Source: Chloroflexota bacterium
Lineage (GTDB): Bacteria > Chloroflexota > Ktedonobacteria > Ktedonobacterales > JADMIN01
Reading direction: 5' to 3'
Length of the DNA: 64,000 nucleotides
Assembly (NCBI GenBank): GCA_021323855.1
Contig: JAJPKE010000015.1
Span: forward strand, 124,001-188,000
Position 1 is the stretch's first letter; each line of letters starts with the position of its first letter. The translations under genes were made by a program, and so were the position numbers. The notes under the pieces were generated by a model, which saw only the letters and a list, made by a program, of their open reading frames with translations, made no database searches and was not told the origin of the DNA. This document shows positions 52,985 to 61,716 of the stretch, piece after piece.

Positions 52985-54970
52985 TCAGGGAAGGTTCTGC
53001 TGTCCGCCGGGAAGATAATAGATCGTGTAGCCATCGAATACTATTCGTTGATAGCCAGCCTGATGCAACCTGGCGGCTAAGGTTGTCCCCAAGCCTGCGG
53101 CCCTGCCAATGGGAACGACATACGCCGGGTTGGGAGTCGCCAGCAGCAGTGTCGCATACGGTGGGTAGCGGTCCGCCTGTTCGTAGAGCGAACAGCGCAA
53201 TTGCTCGCCGCTCTCAAAGGCGATATCGTAGCAATCCCAATAATCGGTGTAGAACCGCTTGATGCCCAGGGCATGTAGCTCCTGAATGAGACGCTGATCT
53301 GCCGGTGACGCCTGGAAAGCATAGCGGGAGGTATCCGCCGCTGTCGCCAGGCTTTCGATGGCCCCAAGCAATGTGAAGGCCAGCAGCACAGCCACCGACC
53401 CCGCCGCCAGTAGCCCCTTCAATGATTCTTTGCTCGAAGCATGTCTACTAGATGTTCGCACTTGGGATTGCCGTTCATCTCGTGGGAGGTGATTGCCAGC
53501 ACTATAGCCATCTGCCGGCGCCCAGAAACGCCTTCCAGGTATGCGGCGAATGTATGGAGCACCCCAGCCCCAAAGGGTGCCAAATACAATGGGAAGCGAA
53601 ATATAGAGCGGCAGCAGATAGCGTGCGCTGACGAAACGGTCTGATACGATATGGTGATCAGTCACAACAAATTCGGTAATCGTGGCAAACGCGAGCAATA
53701 CAAGCATCACTCGCAGCCATTGCTTAGCGGTCTCTGCTGAAGGCAGCCTGTTTTCTGAGGATACACCGCCGCCCGACACGTCACTCCCCAACTTTCGCCA
53801 GAAGAATAGATGCTCTGAGATGTTCCGGAGCCAACCTATAATGGAGCGAGTGCCAGTTAACCTGACAATTGCCTGCCACAAGGCGAAGAGGTAGATAGCC
53901 AGGAGAAGGAGTGAGTAGAGGAGGTTTATGGCGGAACAGAGCGTTCCCTTTCCGACGCTTGCTGCCTGGGCAGGATAGCTGGCATAGCCGCCATAGAGTG
54001 ACCCGGGTACGACGCACACATGCGGGCTACCCAACACGGCGGGCATTGCCATTGAAAGTGTGTCGAATAACTGGCCTGCGATGGCTTTGCCGTGAGAAGC
54101 AAGCGCAGCGAGTCCGGTGCCGGAGGTAGCTACCTGCTGATGCGAAAGCTCGGCAAATGTCTGGCCGCCATGCCCCAGATTATATGCCCAGAAAGGAGCG
54201 GCGCCGATGATGATGCCCAGCAGGATGACAATGCCTGCCAATCCAAAGAACTGACGTGGCCTGAGAATCAACAGCATGCCAAGCGAGAGGATAACCGTTG
54301 GCAGAATGAGTTCATCTGACCAGATGCCCAATCCGATGAGCAGGCCAATCAGCAGATAGGTGGCGTAATAGGTCAGCCAGGCTTTGCGCGCTGACCATTG
54401 CGGTTTTGCCGCCTGTATGCGCCCATAGATGAGCAGAGGAATCATGGCGCCGAAGAACAGCGTCTCTTGATACCCTCCGATGACCGCCAGTTCGCGTAGC
54501 AGGCCATACGCCGGTCCGAAAGCGAGAAATGTCAGCGTGATAAGGCCCACCGCGCGCCCAAATGCCGCCTTCCCCAGAAAATACATGGCAATCAGGAAGC
54601 CCACAGTCAGTGGGATCACCGCCAGGCGCAGCACAAATGTGCTGGGGCCGAAGAAGTGGAACAGTATGGCGGCGGCATACGCATCCGGCACGCCCATATA
54701 GTGCTGCCCGTAGAAGAAAATGGGCCGTTCGCCATTATAAAGGATGTGCCGCGCCATCAGTCCCATGACGCCCTCATCGCTATCCAGAGTTGGCCAGCCG
54801 CGCGCCATCAACCAGAGGCGCAGACCCGCGCCAATGGCAACCAGCGCGACAGCAATCCAGTCTAGCTGCTGCCACCATGCTCGCCGCCACGCTTGCTCCT
54901 TCCCCGTTTGATCGGTGGTTCTCTGGTACGAGGCTCCTGGCAGAGAAACCTGGGATTGAGGCTGCATCAT
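52985..54970 (-). CDS. Integral membrane glycosyltransferase-like protein (GT39/PMT-like)
   Basis: This 661-residue membrane protein has 10-12 hydrophobic helices. After helix 1 the extracytoplasmic loop carries the acidic motif LDSDEGVMGLMARHILYNGERPIFFYGQHYMG, in the place where GT39/ArnT-type enzymes hold their catalytic Asp/Glu. The C-terminal about 150 residues form a soluble domain (LIQELHALGIKRFYTDYWDCYDIAF). Such enzymes transfer sugars from polyprenyl phosphates to protein or lipid; the acceptor here is unknown. The tandem ATG ATG start follows CGGAG. The neighbouring minus-strand gene at 55065 encodes a similar protein. Confidence 0.75.
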   Translation of the reverse strand: MMQPQSQVSLPGASYQRTTDQTGKEQAWRRAWWQQLDWIAVALVAIGAGLRLWLMARGWPTLDSDEGVMGLMARHILYNGERPIFFYGQHYMGVPDAYAAAILFHFFGPSTFVLRLAVIPLTVGFLIAMYFLGKAAFGRAVGLITLTFLAFGPAYGLLRELAVIGGYQETLFFGAMIPLLIYGRIQAAKPQWSARKAWLTYYATYLLIGLLIGLGIWSDELILPTVILSLGMLLILRPRQFFGLAGIVILLGIIIGAAPFWAYNLGHGGQTFAELSHQQVATSGTGLAALASHGKAIAGQLFDTLSMAMPAVLGSPHVCVVPGSLYGGYASYPAQAASVGKGTLCSAINLLYSLLLLAIYLFALWQAIVRLTGTRSIIGWLRNISEHLFFWRKLGSDVSGGGVSSENRLPSAETAKQWLRVMLVLLAFATITEFVVTDHHIVSDRFVSARYLLPLYISLPIVFGTLWGWGAPYIRRIPGRRFWAPADGYSAGNHLPRDERQSQVRTSSRHASSKESLKGLLAAGSVAVLLAFTLLGAIESLATAADTSRYAFQASPADQRLIQELHALGIKRFYTDYWDCYDIAFESGEQLRCSLYEQADRYPPYATLLLATPNPAYVVPIGRAAGLGTTLAARLHQAGYQRIVFDGYTIYYLPGGQQNLP

Positions 54971-55064
54971 GACATCTCCGGCTTTCGCATGCTTGTAACT
55001 ACGCTCCCTTTGTAGGATACCTATCTATCACTATCTATCACTCGGCTATGCCTATCCATGCCTA

Positions 55065-56951
55065 TCACGGTTTCTCATTGTTTTTCACGCATCCGCCGAA
55101 TACGTGCTGAAATAGACCCGCAAAGGCCGGATCAGACGGCGAAATGGTGCGGTTTACTGGCGTGATGAGCAAGATATCTACCCCCGGCGCAGAATAGAAT
55201 CGCTCGATATGGTAGATGACGTGCTGCTCATCCAAATTTTGCAAGAAGGCGGGATGTGCATCGGTATGCGCAGCCAGCGCCAGCATACTGGTGTGATCTG
55301 CATGCCCCAGCGCGATGCTATTGGCTGGTATGCGACCATCGGGCTGTGTGGCAAGAATGGCACCATTGGTCTCGAAGGTAATGGGATCGGCAACCCAGCC
55401 AACCGCCCAGACATCATGAATGTTTTCTCGCTGCATATAGCTGATAAGCGGCATAACATTGGTCGGATACTCCGCCACGCAGCCGGTTGCCTGGAAGGTA
55501 TACTGTGGGCTTGCCTGCGCATACGCGACGCTCTGCGCAAGGAAATAGCAGGCCAGCAGGGCAATTACGCCCGCCTGAATCGCTAGCAATACTGCTGGTT
55601 TCGCCTCAGTGTGGTGCGGTGGAGTCTTTCCGTTTGCGTCTCCTTGTACATACGGCTGCCCAGAAGGCCGTTGCCGGTCTTGCAAGAGTAGCAGTGGCAA
55701 ACAGCAAGCGGCTGCGACGATGAACGGCAGCGCCACAACCATCGGCACGGCGTAGCGCCCAGCCAGGTCCCAGGGTCCACAGCCAGAGACCAATGCGGCG
55801 GTGGCAATCGAACTTCCACAGAAGATGACCGAGGTGGAGGCCAGAAAGAGCAGGGGCAAGGCAGTGAGTTGCCACATCTGCGCCAGCGCCGTGTGAGACG
55901 ACATAGATGGGAAGAACGAGAGGCCGGAGCATGCGATACAGGTGGCGAGGCTTGCGCCGACTACTCCCAGCCCCAGTGTGACAATATGCGGATCCGCCAG
56001 CGTGACATCAGGCTGTGTTGGCAATGCGCCTCCCAGGACACGCGGAGCGAGACAACTCGCATACAGTTGGCTCACACTGGCTATCGTATGCAGTCTGCCT
56101 GATGAGGTTGAGGCGCTGTTGTGGTAGAGATATGTGATGTTCGCCCAGTGATTCTGTGCCCCCCACACCAGGCCGGGGGCAAAGCCAATCAACGCCGCTG
56201 GCAGCGCAAAGCCGCAGAGCAACGTTTGTTTCAAGAGCGCCAGTTGGGATGATGCGCCGCCCTGCGTCCGCCGTTTTGCCAGTTCCAGGAAGATAAAGCC
56301 GCCGACCCAGAGGGCTACTGCCAGATACGCATAGACCACCAGCGGATCAATCCACAACCCCAGCCCTATGAGCAACCCGAGTCCACTCCAGCGCAGCGCC
56401 ATCTCGCGCGTCGTCGCCTGTTCACGCCAGCGCCGGGTCAGGCGAAACGCGGCGTAGAGCAGCCACAGCATAATGGCGAACGCCTCGACATAGCCGCCCG
56501 TCACCCGCATCTCTTCGACGACATCATAGAGTGGGGCAAAGGCGGCAACGAGGGTGGCAATTGCCATGAAGAGTCTTTTTGCTGGAGCGGAGAGGTGCGC
56601 GGCATCCGCCAGCGCCGCTGAGAAGCGCCAGGTGATGGCGACAATGACGAAAGAGATGAGAATGGGTTCGAGGCGCATCGCCCAGATAGCCGGTCCGGTG
56701 AAGAAGAAAATGATAGCGATGAGATAGGCTTGCAGGCTCCCCAGGTAGGGCTGTGCATAGTAATAGATGGGGCGCTCGCCATGTAAGATGTGTTCTGCCT
56801 GGATGCCAACGAGCGCCTCATCACCTGCGATCACGCCCTGCGTATGAACGATCAGCCAGAGACGAACCAGCAGCGCCACGAGCAGATATATCCAGAGCGG
56901 CGACTTCAGCGTCTTCAGCCTGCGCCACAGAGATGATGCTATCCCGGCCAT
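55065..56951 (-). CDS. Integral membrane glycosyltransferase-like protein, paralogue of the neighbouring gene
   Basis: The 628-residue protein has the same plan as its neighbour: helix 1 (LWIYLLVALLVRLWLIV) followed by the loop IAGDEALVGIQAEHILHGERPIYYYAQPYLG, many helices and a soluble C-terminal part. Within this loop both proteins share ARHIL/AEHIL-x-x-GERPI and a Gln-x-Tyr-x-Gly motif. Sequence outside these motifs has diverged strongly, so this is an old duplication. GGGAAG lies 7 nt before the ATG. The function is inferred as sugar transfer at the outer membrane face. Confidence 0.75.
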   Translation of the reverse strand: MAGIASSLWRRLKTLKSPLWIYLLVALLVRLWLIVHTQGVIAGDEALVGIQAEHILHGERPIYYYAQPYLGSLQAYLIAIIFFFTGPAIWAMRLEPILISFVIVAITWRFSAALADAAHLSAPAKRLFMAIATLVAAFAPLYDVVEEMRVTGGYVEAFAIMLWLLYAAFRLTRRWREQATTREMALRWSGLGLLIGLGLWIDPLVVYAYLAVALWVGGFIFLELAKRRTQGGASSQLALLKQTLLCGFALPAALIGFAPGLVWGAQNHWANITYLYHNSASTSSGRLHTIASVSQLYASCLAPRVLGGALPTQPDVTLADPHIVTLGLGVVGASLATCIACSGLSFFPSMSSHTALAQMWQLTALPLLFLASTSVIFCGSSIATAALVSGCGPWDLAGRYAVPMVVALPFIVAAACCLPLLLLQDRQRPSGQPYVQGDANGKTPPHHTEAKPAVLLAIQAGVIALLACYFLAQSVAYAQASPQYTFQATGCVAEYPTNVMPLISYMQRENIHDVWAVGWVADPITFETNGAILATQPDGRIPANSIALGHADHTSMLALAAHTDAHPAFLQNLDEQHVIYHIERFYSAPGVDILLITPVNRTISPSDPAFAGLFQHVFGGCVKNNEKP

Positions 56952-57097
56952 GTGAGCTTCCCATCGAAGAACGAGTAACAGCGATTGCCATTGCCACTAC
57001 CTCTTGTAAGAGACGCAATGGCAATCGCAAATTGTACAGCTATGCCCTGGGGATAGTATCATGTGGGCTGATCCTGCTAGTACCTTCTTTCTTCTGA

Positions 57098-57145
57098 ATA
57101 GCTACCGTCGCCTCAACACACTAGCGATGAGGCGACGGTAGCTAT
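57098..57145. terminator. 18-bp perfect hairpin behind the gvp-side repeat protein gene
   Basis: ATAGCTACCGTCGCCTCA (57098-57115) pairs perfectly with TGAGGCGACGGTAGCTAT (57128-57145) around a 12-nt loop. It lies 31 bp behind the stop of the minus-strand gene at 57176. No T tract follows on either strand, so termination or 3'-end protection is an inference. Confidence 0.5.
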
Positions 57146-57175
57146 GTGCTACGGGACTGACTGCAGCACGTTGTT

Positions 57176-57580
57176 TCACTGCCCAGGAAGATGCAGCGCC
57201 TCTTGCACCTGTTGCTGCACGGCCTCGCGCACCGGCTGTATGGATTGCTCCATCTGCTTCTGCAACTCCTGGCGTACCGGGTCTAATGCCTGATCTACCT
57301 GTTGGTGGAGCGCGTTACGGACTGGCTCCAACATCTGATCTACTTGTTGCTGGACGAGTTCGTTCACCGGTTTTAGCGCTTCATCCAGTTGCTGCTGCAC
57401 CGTTTGCTGGATTTGCTGTTGCAGCCGCTCGATGATTGGCTGAATAGCCTGAGTTATCTGCTGCTGCAGTCCACCCGCGAGCGCCTGGTCGGTCACGCCC
57501 TGCGCGGCGTTGCCAAGCGTCTCCGCCAGATTTTGGTTCTCTTGCCCTTGATCGTGCTGCTGTTCTTGATCGTCTGGCAT
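57176..57580 (-). CDS. Gln-rich protein of proline-punctuated 15-residue amphipathic repeats
   Basis: The 134-residue protein has a polar N-terminus (MPDDQEQQHDQGQENQNL), then a run of 15-mers: AIQPIIERLQQQIQQ, (TVQQQLDE), ALKPVNELVQQQVDQ, MLEPVRNALHQQVDQ, ALDPVRQELQKQMEQ, SIQPVREAVQQQVQE. The consensus is x-[LI]-x-P-[VI]-x-x-x-[LV]-x-[QK]-Q-[VMI]-[DEQ]-[QE], amphipathic helices broken by Pro at position 4. It has no signal, membrane segment or Cys. It lies divergent to the gas vesicle genes and next to a related protein. A role as a shell-binding protein like GvpC is an inference; I know no family with this repeat. Confidence 0.7.
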   Translation of the reverse strand: MPDDQEQQHDQGQENQNLAETLGNAAQGVTDQALAGGLQQQITQAIQPIIERLQQQIQQTVQQQLDEALKPVNELVQQQVDQMLEPVRNALHQQVDQALDPVRQELQKQMEQSIQPVREAVQQQVQEALHLPGQ

Positions 57581-57630
57581 ACTACAGTTCCTTTCCTTTC
57601 ACCTATCTGTTAGCGGTTCTCTCTCGTCAC

Positions 57631-57660
57631 AAGGTAGCTATCACTAAGGTAGCTATCACT
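57631..57660. repeat. 15-bp tandem duplication
   Basis: AAGGTAGCTATCACT occurs twice in direct succession (57631-57645, 57646-57660), overlapping the stop codon of the upstream minus-strand gene. It lies in the 75-bp gap between the two repeat-protein genes. Confidence 0.7.
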
Positions 57661-58174
57661 TTTGTGATGCCGGTCGTGGTCGCGGCGGCTGACCCGATGG
57701 TGGCGGTCGCCTGCGCGTGGGGCCGGGCGGCGGCTGGCCGATGGGCGCCCGTCGAGGCCGTTGCGCTGGTTGCGAAGGTTGCGCTGGTTGCGGTGTTCTG
57801 GGCGCAGCGGCATGTGTGCGGCTGGGAACGGGAGACGGCGCTCGCGGCATCTCCGGCCCAGAGCGCAAGACCGTGAGCATGTGCTGGACTTGCTGTTCCA
57901 GAGCAGTCCTGATCGGTGTTAGCAATCGGTCTTGTTCATGCTTCAGTGTATGCTCCAGCGCCGTGCGTAGCTGATCCAGGTGTGGTTGCATCAGCCCTGG
58001 TAGTTCCTCGCATAGCCGCGTTGCGACGGGCTGTAAGGTCTCCTGGATAAAGGCATCCCACTCAGCCCCTAGCCCGCTTGAGAGCGACTGCGGCGTCTCC
58101 TCAACCGGATCAGCCCTTGCCTTCGCGCGGTATCCACCAGCGTCAGGGTCCAGTCGCGTTTTTTGATCCTTCAC
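57656..58174 (-). CDS. Second amphipathic-repeat protein with a Pro-rich tail
   Basis: The 172-residue reading starts at the GTG at 58174 (GGAGA 9 nt upstream); longer TTG and ATG readings to 58258 lack good sites. Its middle repeats the neighbour's plan: TLQPVATRLCEELPG, LMQPHLDQLRTALEH, an 8-residue break TLKHEQDR, then LLTPIRTALEQQVQH. The last about 60 residues are Pro/Arg/Gln-rich (QPSQPAQRPRRAPIGQPPPG). It is transcribed divergently from gvpA together with the 57176 gene. The related repeats and gene position suggest joint action on gas vesicles, which is an inference. Confidence 0.65.
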   Translation of the reverse strand: MKDQKTRLDPDAGGYRAKARADPVEETPQSLSSGLGAEWDAFIQETLQPVATRLCEELPGLMQPHLDQLRTALEHTLKHEQDRLLTPIRTALEQQVQHMLTVLRSGPEMPRAPSPVPSRTHAAAPRTPQPAQPSQPAQRPRRAPIGQPPPGPTRRRPPPSGQPPRPRPASQK

Positions 58175-58430
58175 GCCTGTATCTCTCCGCATCCTCCACA
58201 ACCTTCGCATCCTCGATAGCTTGCGTAGCTTTGAAGCGCAGATTTCTGGCCAACTCAAGCAGTGATCCTACTGGTTTGGCCTCCGCGCACTCACTCAGGA
58301 CGTTGCACATTTCAGGCCATTAGTTCTGCGTGGCACAGAAGATGCGGCTTCAATCTCCTTAACGTAAAAGGAAACTGGACATTTACACTGGAGTTTAGGG
58401 ACTACTACCAAGAGGAGGAGTTGTAGACGC
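58175..58430. promoter_or_regulatory. Divergent promoter region of the gas vesicle locus
   Basis: This 256-bp gap separates the minus-strand repeat-protein genes from the plus-strand gvp genes. TTAACG (58359-58364) and TTTACA (58382-58387) are 17 bp apart and could be a weak plus-strand promoter. No operator symmetry was found. Confidence 0.3.
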
Positions 58431-58892
58431 ATGGAAATAGAGCGCGAGCGCCGTCCTGTCCGTAGAGTGCAGAGTTCAGGCCGGGCACCAAGTTCAGGCA
58501 GCCTCGTTGATTTGATAGATCGTATTTTGGACAAGGGCCTGGTGATTGACGCCTGGGTCCGTGTTTCGCTGGTTGGCATCGAATTGCTCACCATCGAGGC
58601 GCGAGTAGTCGTGGCCTCGGTGAACACCTATCTCAGCTACGCTGAAGCAATCGGGCAAACCACGCTTGTCTCGCCGCCGCAATCGGCCAATAGCATGACG
58701 CCCGCCTTGCCCCGTCCCACCGATGAGCAGGTTGTGGGATATCTGGCGTCACACTCTGAAGGTGTGCAGCCAGCACAACTCCAGGCCCACTTTGAGATAT
58801 CGGATGCAGACGTGGAGGACATGATGAATCAGCTTACAGCGCAGAATCGCGCCCGTTGGAACAACGAGCAGCGCCTGTACTTCCTTGCCTAG
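58431..58892 (+). CDS. gvpA: GvpA-type gas vesicle structural protein with a C-terminal winged-helix-like domain
   Basis: Residues about 23-75 are clearly Gvp[52 protein letters not shown], covering the alpha-beta-beta-alpha shell fold. A Ser/Pro linker leads to about 58 extra residues ([58 protein letters not shown]). Their helix pattern and final strand resemble a small winged helix. Typical GvpA has about 70 residues and ends shortly after the core. The N-terminus ([14 protein letters not shown]) is also longer than usual. AGGAGGAG lies 10 nt upstream. It is the first of the plus-strand gvp genes. Confidence 0.85.
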   Translation: MEIERERRPVRRVQSSGRAPSSGSLVDLIDRILDKGLVIDAWVRVSLVGIELLTIEARVVVASVNTYLSYAEAIGQTTLVSPPQSANSMTPALPRPTDEQVVGYLASHSEGVQPAQLQAHFEISDADVEDMMNQLTAQNRARWNNEQRLYFLA

Positions 58893-58940
58893 CATTTGCC
58901 TGGCATCCTGTGGCGTTGGTACATGTGTCGAGGGAAATTG

Positions 58941-59813
58941 GTGACTGGTATGCCGGTACACGATCACACCCCAAACATCGCCAGGATCACGAATAGGCCC
59001 GCGCAACCTGCCAGTACGCAAGTAGCGTCCGGTGAACAGACGCGGGTCTATGTCTATTGTGTTGCGCCAGGGAAGTGTTGGCCAGACCAAGAGACCTCTC
59101 TGGATGTCTATGGAGTCGGCAAGCACAAGGCTCGCGTGCGAATTATCCACGCAGGAGATCTCACTGCGCTTGTCAGCGATGTAGCTCAGGAAGAGGAACC
59201 ATATCTTCTTTCGCGGGATAATCTCCTGGCACATGAGCATGTCATTGAGCAGGCGATGGCGCGTTCCGATGTGTTGCCGATGCAATTTGGCCGCATCGCC
59301 GCGAGTGATCGCGAAGTGAGCGCAACCCTGCTTGGGCCTCAGCAGCAGCGTTTGCGCGCATTACTCGAATTCGTGCGTGGCAAGGTTGAGTTCAGCCTCA
59401 AGGTGCTATGGCATCGCCAGCGGCTCTTTGAGGAAATCGTGGCAGAAGACGCGGAGATTCGCCACTTGCGAGATGTCATGGGGAGTACAGGATTCTCAGA
59501 GCGGCTCGTGCTTGGCCAGCTCGTTGAAGAAACGATGTTGAGCAAGCGTGAATGTGAGGCCAGCCGGATTCTGCGGCAATTGCAACCGCACGCTGTGGAT
59601 GTGCGGCTCCATGCCGCGCCATCCGATATGATGGTTCTCAATGCCGCCTTGCTGGTCCAACGCGCACAGATAGACGAATTCGATCAGCAAGTAAACAGGC
59701 TCGCGGCTCAGGATGCCAACCGGTTGATCTATCGCTTTGCGGGGCCGCTCCCTCCATACAGTTTCGTCTTGGCACCGGAGACAACGGATATATCGGAGAC
59801 ATCGGAGACATAG
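58941..59813 (+). CDS. GvpF/GvpL family gas vesicle protein
   Basis: The protein of about 290 residues has a GvpF/L fold. An N-terminal alpha/beta domain begins at RVYVYCVAPG. The conserved SRDNLLAHEHVIEQAMARSDVLPMQFG follows, then FSLKVLWHRQRLFEEIVAEDAEIRHL, and the C-terminal signature is FAGPLPPYSFV. GvpF/L proteins are essential assembly factors that contact GvpA. I chose the GTG at 58941 (GAGGG 6 nt upstream) over the longer in-frame readings. The N-terminal 40 residues before the first strand are an extra polar extension. The next gvp gene follows within 50 bp. Confidence 0.87.
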   Translation: MTGMPVHDHTPNIARITNRPAQPASTQVASGEQTRVYVYCVAPGKCWPDQETSLDVYGVGKHKARVRIIHAGDLTALVSDVAQEEEPYLLSRDNLLAHEHVIEQAMARSDVLPMQFGRIAASDREVSATLLGPQQQRLRALLEFVRGKVEFSLKVLWHRQRLFEEIVAEDAEIRHLRDVMGSTGFSERLVLGQLVEETMLSKRECEASRILRQLQPHAVDVRLHAAPSDMMVLNAALLVQRAQIDEFDQQVNRLAAQDANRLIYRFAGPLPPYSFVLAPETTDISETSET

Positions 59814-59862
59814 CAAGCAGATGCGCTCAGGGAATGAAGATACCGTGGACAAGGGAATATAC

Positions 59863-60675
59863 ATGGGCCAGGCGCGGGGCTGGTATCTCTACGGAATCGT
59901 CCAGCAAGTACCGTCTGATGGAGATGTTGCCGCCAGCCCCCTTCGCCATAGCTCTGAAGATATCCAGTTCTTGCAGCACGCAGGCGTCGCCGCAGTTGTG
60001 CGCTCAGTTCAGCTTGCCGATTTCGCGCCAGAGGCCATTCATGCGCGCTTGCATGATATGCGCTGGTTGGAGATGATGGCCACGCATCATCATCAGGTCA
60101 TTGAGTCAATTCATAGCGTGCGCCCAATGCTCCCGGTGACATTTGGCTGCGTGTACCCAGATGAGGCTGGTCTGCGTGCGGCTTTAGCGGATGTGCGCGA
60201 AACCCTCCTCACCCGACTAAAGTGGGTTGCTGATTGTGATGAATGGACTGTGCGCCTCTACGGCAACACAACGTGTCTAGAGCGGCGCCTGATCCAGCAA
60301 GACGCGCGACTGCAACATCTTCAGGATGAGATCAAGCGTGTGGCTCCTGGCCGCGCTTACTTGTTGCGGCATAAGCTGGTGGGCGAACTTGCGAAGGCAA
60401 TGGAACAGACACTCGCAACATGGACAGAAAATGAGTTTGCGCGGCTAAGCCAGACGGCCCGCGCAAGCTTGATACAACCAGAGGCAACAGATACGGGGCG
60501 GTCCGGCAGGCAGGGCGAGAAGGAACTCTTGCGGGCAGTTTTCCTCGTGCCGCGTGTGGATCTCGCTACCTTTCACCAGGAAGTAGAGCGTATTGCCGCG
60601 CGCAATGAGGGAATGCGAGGCGAGTGCAGTGGCCCCTGGCCTCCTTATAGCTTTGCCGCGCTAGAAGAAGACTAG
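59863..60675 (+). CDS. GvpF/GvpL family gas vesicle protein (second copy)
   Basis: The 270-residue protein starts MGQARGWYLYGIVQQVP, the typical GvpF/L opening strand. It continues through EMMATHHHQVIESIHSVRPMLPVTFGCVYPDE and WTVRLYGNTTCLERRLIQQDARLQHL and ends GPWPPYSFAALEED. AAGGGA lies 7 nt before the ATG; an earlier in-frame ATG at 59821 lacks a site. Sequence divergence from the neighbouring copy shows it is not a recent duplication. Confidence 0.87.
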   Translation: MGQARGWYLYGIVQQVPSDGDVAASPLRHSSEDIQFLQHAGVAAVVRSVQLADFAPEAIHARLHDMRWLEMMATHHHQVIESIHSVRPMLPVTFGCVYPDEAGLRAALADVRETLLTRLKWVADCDEWTVRLYGNTTCLERRLIQQDARLQHLQDEIKRVAPGRAYLLRHKLVGELAKAMEQTLATWTENEFARLSQTARASLIQPEATDTGRSGRQGEKELLRAVFLVPRVDLATFHQEVERIAARNEGMRGECSGPWPPYSFAALEED

Positions 60676-60690
60676 AAGAGGAGCGGCTCG

Positions 60691-60912
60691 ATGCCGAACA
60701 GGTTATCTGAGGAGAAAAACGTGACACTGCTCGATCTGCTAGACCGCATCCTGGATCGCGGAGTCGTCCTGACTGGCGACCTCACGATCTCTGTGGCCGA
60801 TGTGGACCTGATCGTTGTTGGTTTGCGTGTCCTGCTCGCCTCGGTAGACCGGCTGGAGCAGATAGGCGTAGGGCCATCCTGGCCAATAGGAAGTGAGTTG
60901 ACTCATGGCTAG
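60691..60912 (+). CDS. Small GvpA-superfamily protein (GvpM/GvpS type)
   Basis: The 73-residue protein consists almost only of the GvpA-superfamily core: LLDLLDRILDRGVVLTGDLTISVADVDLIVVGLRVLLASVDRLEQIG. The GDLTISVADVDLI strand, instead of the [14 protein letters not shown] of true GvpA, places it in the GvpM/GvpS-like minor proteins thought to initiate vesicle assembly. GAGGAG lies 7 nt upstream. Its last 8 bases overlap the start of the next GvpF/L gene, so the two are coupled. Confidence 0.85.
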   Translation: MPNRLSEEKNVTLLDLLDRILDRGVVLTGDLTISVADVDLIVVGLRVLLASVDRLEQIGVGPSWPIGSELTHG

Positions 60913-61672
60913 CCCCTCTCATTCCTATGTTTATGCCATTGTTGACCGGGCAGCCGCATTGCCGCAGCATCTCATTGGACTCTACGACGAGCCTCTTACA
61001 ATGGTGCAATGGCAAGAGTTGGCGGCTGTGGTTTCCACGATATTCGAGCCGGACATACGTCCACTGGCCGCTTTGCTGCTGCGACACGAAGCCGTCGTCG
61101 AGGAAATTCGCCGGGCCACGCCAGCGCTTCCGGTACGATTTGGCACGATCTTGCCAGGCGCAGCAGCTCTCGCCCAGTCGCTCGCAGATCACTATGATGT
61201 CCTGCTGGCTGACCTTTCACGCCTGGGAGACAAACAGGAAGTGAGCGTGACGATACGCTGGGACCGCGTGGAGCTATCCACTGATACGAATGGCGAGTCT
61301 AACTCCGTTCTGAATGATTCCCGCGTAGAGGAAGATGCGGGCGGGCGAGGCACGCGCTATCTTTTGGCGCGCAGAAAGGTCTACCAGCGTACTCTTGTGG
61401 CGCGCGAAAGCGCCAGGGCTATCGCCAGCGAATTGGATGCGCATCTGCGGCCATACATCTGTGAGAGCCGCCATGTCATCCATGCAGACCCGCATACTGC
61501 CCTCCGCACAGCGTACCTGTTAAAACCAGGTGCGCTCGCTACGATACGCGACGCGCTGGAGAACTTTCAGGAGAATCATAGCGCCTTGCGCCTTCTTGTG
61601 ACCGGACCCTGGCCGCCCTACAGCTTCGTCACTGTTGCAAGCAAGCCTGCGCAAGTGCAGGAATCGCTATAG
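60905..61672 (+). CDS. GvpF/GvpL family gas vesicle protein (third copy)
   Basis: The 255-residue protein begins SYVYAIVDRAAALPQHLIGLYDEPL. It continues with LRHEAVVEEIRRATPALPVRFGTILPGAAALAQSL and the charge-rich insert DTNGESNSVLNDSRVEEDAGGRG, and ends GPWPPYSFVTVASKP. The insert separates the two domains and is unusual. It overlaps the small GvpM/S-type gene by 8 bp. Confidence 0.85.
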   Translation: MASPSHSYVYAIVDRAAALPQHLIGLYDEPLTMVQWQELAAVVSTIFEPDIRPLAALLLRHEAVVEEIRRATPALPVRFGTILPGAAALAQSLADHYDVLLADLSRLGDKQEVSVTIRWDRVELSTDTNGESNSVLNDSRVEEDAGGRGTRYLLARRKVYQRTLVARESARAIASELDAHLRPYICESRHVIHADPHTALRTAYLLKPGALATIRDALENFQENHSALRLLVTGPWPPYSFVTVASKPAQVQESL

Positions 61673-61716
61673 GCACATATGCAGCGCGTTTTGCGCTCTA
61701 CAAGGAGGATTGGTTG

